Part shown: positions 62,728 through 64,000 of the stretch, piece by piece
How positions within the stretch are numbered: position 1 is the stretch's first letter
Layout: each line of letters begins with the position of its first letter
DNA from: Humulus lupulus
Taxonomy: Eukaryota > Streptophyta > Magnoliopsida > Rosales > Cannabaceae
DNA: 64,000 bases
Direction: 5' to 3'
Assembly: GCF_963169125.1 (NCBI RefSeq)
Contig: NC_084796.1
Coordinates: forward strand, 88,954,888-89,018,887
Notes under the pieces: generated by a model
Database searches by the model: none
The model's input: the letters and a program-made list of their open reading frames with translations, nothing else
What the model was told of the DNA's origin: nothing
Translations under genes and position numbers: made by a program

Positions 62728-64000
62728 AATCCATGGTTGTCCCTTATTTAACAAATTAGTCCCTACTCAAGATCATATCACAAGGTTCATACAAAAAGCT
62801 TAAACAACTCTACTGTAAACCTTTTACTAGTTGTACTCTAACCTCTCTCTGGGATGTTACTGATTTTTCTGGCAAGCACTAAAATCTCACGCCCCATGGC
62901 GTGGCAACCCAAAGGTATGTGCCTCAAATCTATGTCTCTTCTGGGAGATACGTAGCACCAAATCATTCAGTTCATTATATCACAAGGAGCGAGAACTAAC
63001 AAGTTAACTAGTCGCCTCCGAGGGACTAGCCCCGGACTCTGGTTGTACCAAGGCGGACCTTCAATCTAGGGTCGAGTAATCTATACTCCTTGATTATTTC
63101 AACTTTGATTTCAGGCGATCCCTCCTAACATGCCCAATCGTTCCACAAAGAAAATATGCCTTCACTCTGCGTCCTCCCAGATGGCATCCTCTGCACCTGA
63201 CACATACTAAATAACTTCACTAGGTCTCACCGCCGCCCTAGCGACCATCCTGTAAACTATAATTCCTTCGTATAAAGACCAGGAGTAGTAGAACTATCAG
63301 GGGTCCTTCTTTTCTGATTATTAGGCATCTGCCCCTACCTGATCCCACAAATTGGACCTACCCTATGGTACTCTCACTCCATATCCCATCTCTTGTGACT
63401 TCTATAACAAGGTCCTCCTTACTGCCCGAGCATAACTAGGAGTCTCATGCACTAGAGTGACCCTAACGCTTTGGGCCATCCCAGATTTCAATAATCATCA
63501 AACTAAAAGCAGATCTAGCCAACCCATCGAATTCATTGACATACTCTGTCATTGTCTTACTATTCTGAACTTAGTTCATAAACTCATCAGTTCTTGTAGT
63601 TCAAACTGCGTCACAATGGTCTCTTTCGTCGAACCATTGTCTGAATTCCTCCCAACCCATCCTAACAATGTACAGGGTCTGGGGTACTACTTCCCACCAT
63701 GTTCATGCATCCACCTGCCGCATACGCGTGATACAACCGCTCTTTCATGGCCTACCATTCCCATCTACTAATTAGTTCTGAACAAATCCAAACCTCCCTT
63801 TGAAACTGGAGGATAGTGACTCTAAGGTCTTTCATACGATAACTCTTATATGTTTTCCCATTCTCAGGTTGTACCGACACTGGTGCCATTACTGTCAAGA
63901 TATACAAAGCAGCGTTCTCCAACAGAACCCGCTGTCTCAACCATCTACTCTCCTCACTTTGATATGGCAGTCTTTTTTGCACACCAGCAAACATCTGTTG
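62728..64000 (-). pseudogene. Decayed internal region of the gypsy element, gag side
   Basis: This continues the interrupted element after the Tat insertion, as the cttgc duplication shows. The minus strand has a weak zinc-knuckle-like stretch YFLCGTIGHVRRD (about 63158-63118) and, at 63994-63752, an 80-codon open segment that could belong to Gag. Frames change often and stops are frequent. It fits the N-terminal half of a Ty3/gypsy polyprotein lying toward its 5' LTR beyond the window, but similarity is faint. Confidence 0.4.

Overview
The window looks like nuclear DNA of a seed plant. It is AT-rich and carries one spliced gene with GT-AG introns, and almost everything else is LTR retrotransposon in several nested layers. 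The gene is a phytochrome-interacting bHLH factor of the PIF7/UNE10 group in its eudicot (rosid-like) form. The species cannot be fixed from the sequence; a Rosales plant such as Cannabaceae is only a guess. No bacterial, organellar, CRISPR or tRNA/rRNA features were recognised.

Left arm (1-18069): a remnant of one Ty1/copia element (14950-18069) holds a second copia element on the minus strand (14949 down to about 6655). That element is cut inside its integrase by a Tat-type Ty3/gypsy element (6654 down to 4382). The Tat gag is cut in turn by a long-LTR gypsy sequence (4381 to 3855), which is cut by an oppositely oriented LTR (1-1020 plus 3834-3854), which holds a solo LTR (1021-3833) with a perfect 5-bp target duplication. 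Another solo LTR of that family sits in the copia leader (9784-12165).

Gene island (about 18070-27611): a six-exon PIF7-like gene (20765-23560, 436 codons predicted), a small solo LTR just downstream (24119-24549, TSD cactc) and a probable hAT-like MITE (25694-26729).

Middle nest (27612-43612): a Tat-like LTR contains a long gypsy LTR (27968-42026), which contains a copia element (28353-40147, TSD gtatt), whose 3' LTR contains a further solo LTR (37587-39518, TSD aaatt). A third copy of the copia LTR starts at 43062.

Right arm (43613-64000): a degenerate long-LTR gypsy element on the minus strand (3' LTR 43613-45973, internal region running off the window) is interrupted by a solo LTR (47070-49424, TSD cttaa) and by a full-length 11.6-kb Tat-type Ty3/gypsy element (51085-62722, TSD cttgc). 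The Tat element has two 591-bp LTRs differing at about 18 sites, a gag-PR-RT-RH-aRH-INT frame broken by nine stops and one frameshift, and an antisense, apparently spliced gene between integrase and the 3' LTR. All eleven stop codons in its two reading frames look like C-to-T changes. Only the PIF7-like gene is a host gene; the rest are decayed retroelements, and the antisense gene of the Tat element is the least understood coding unit.
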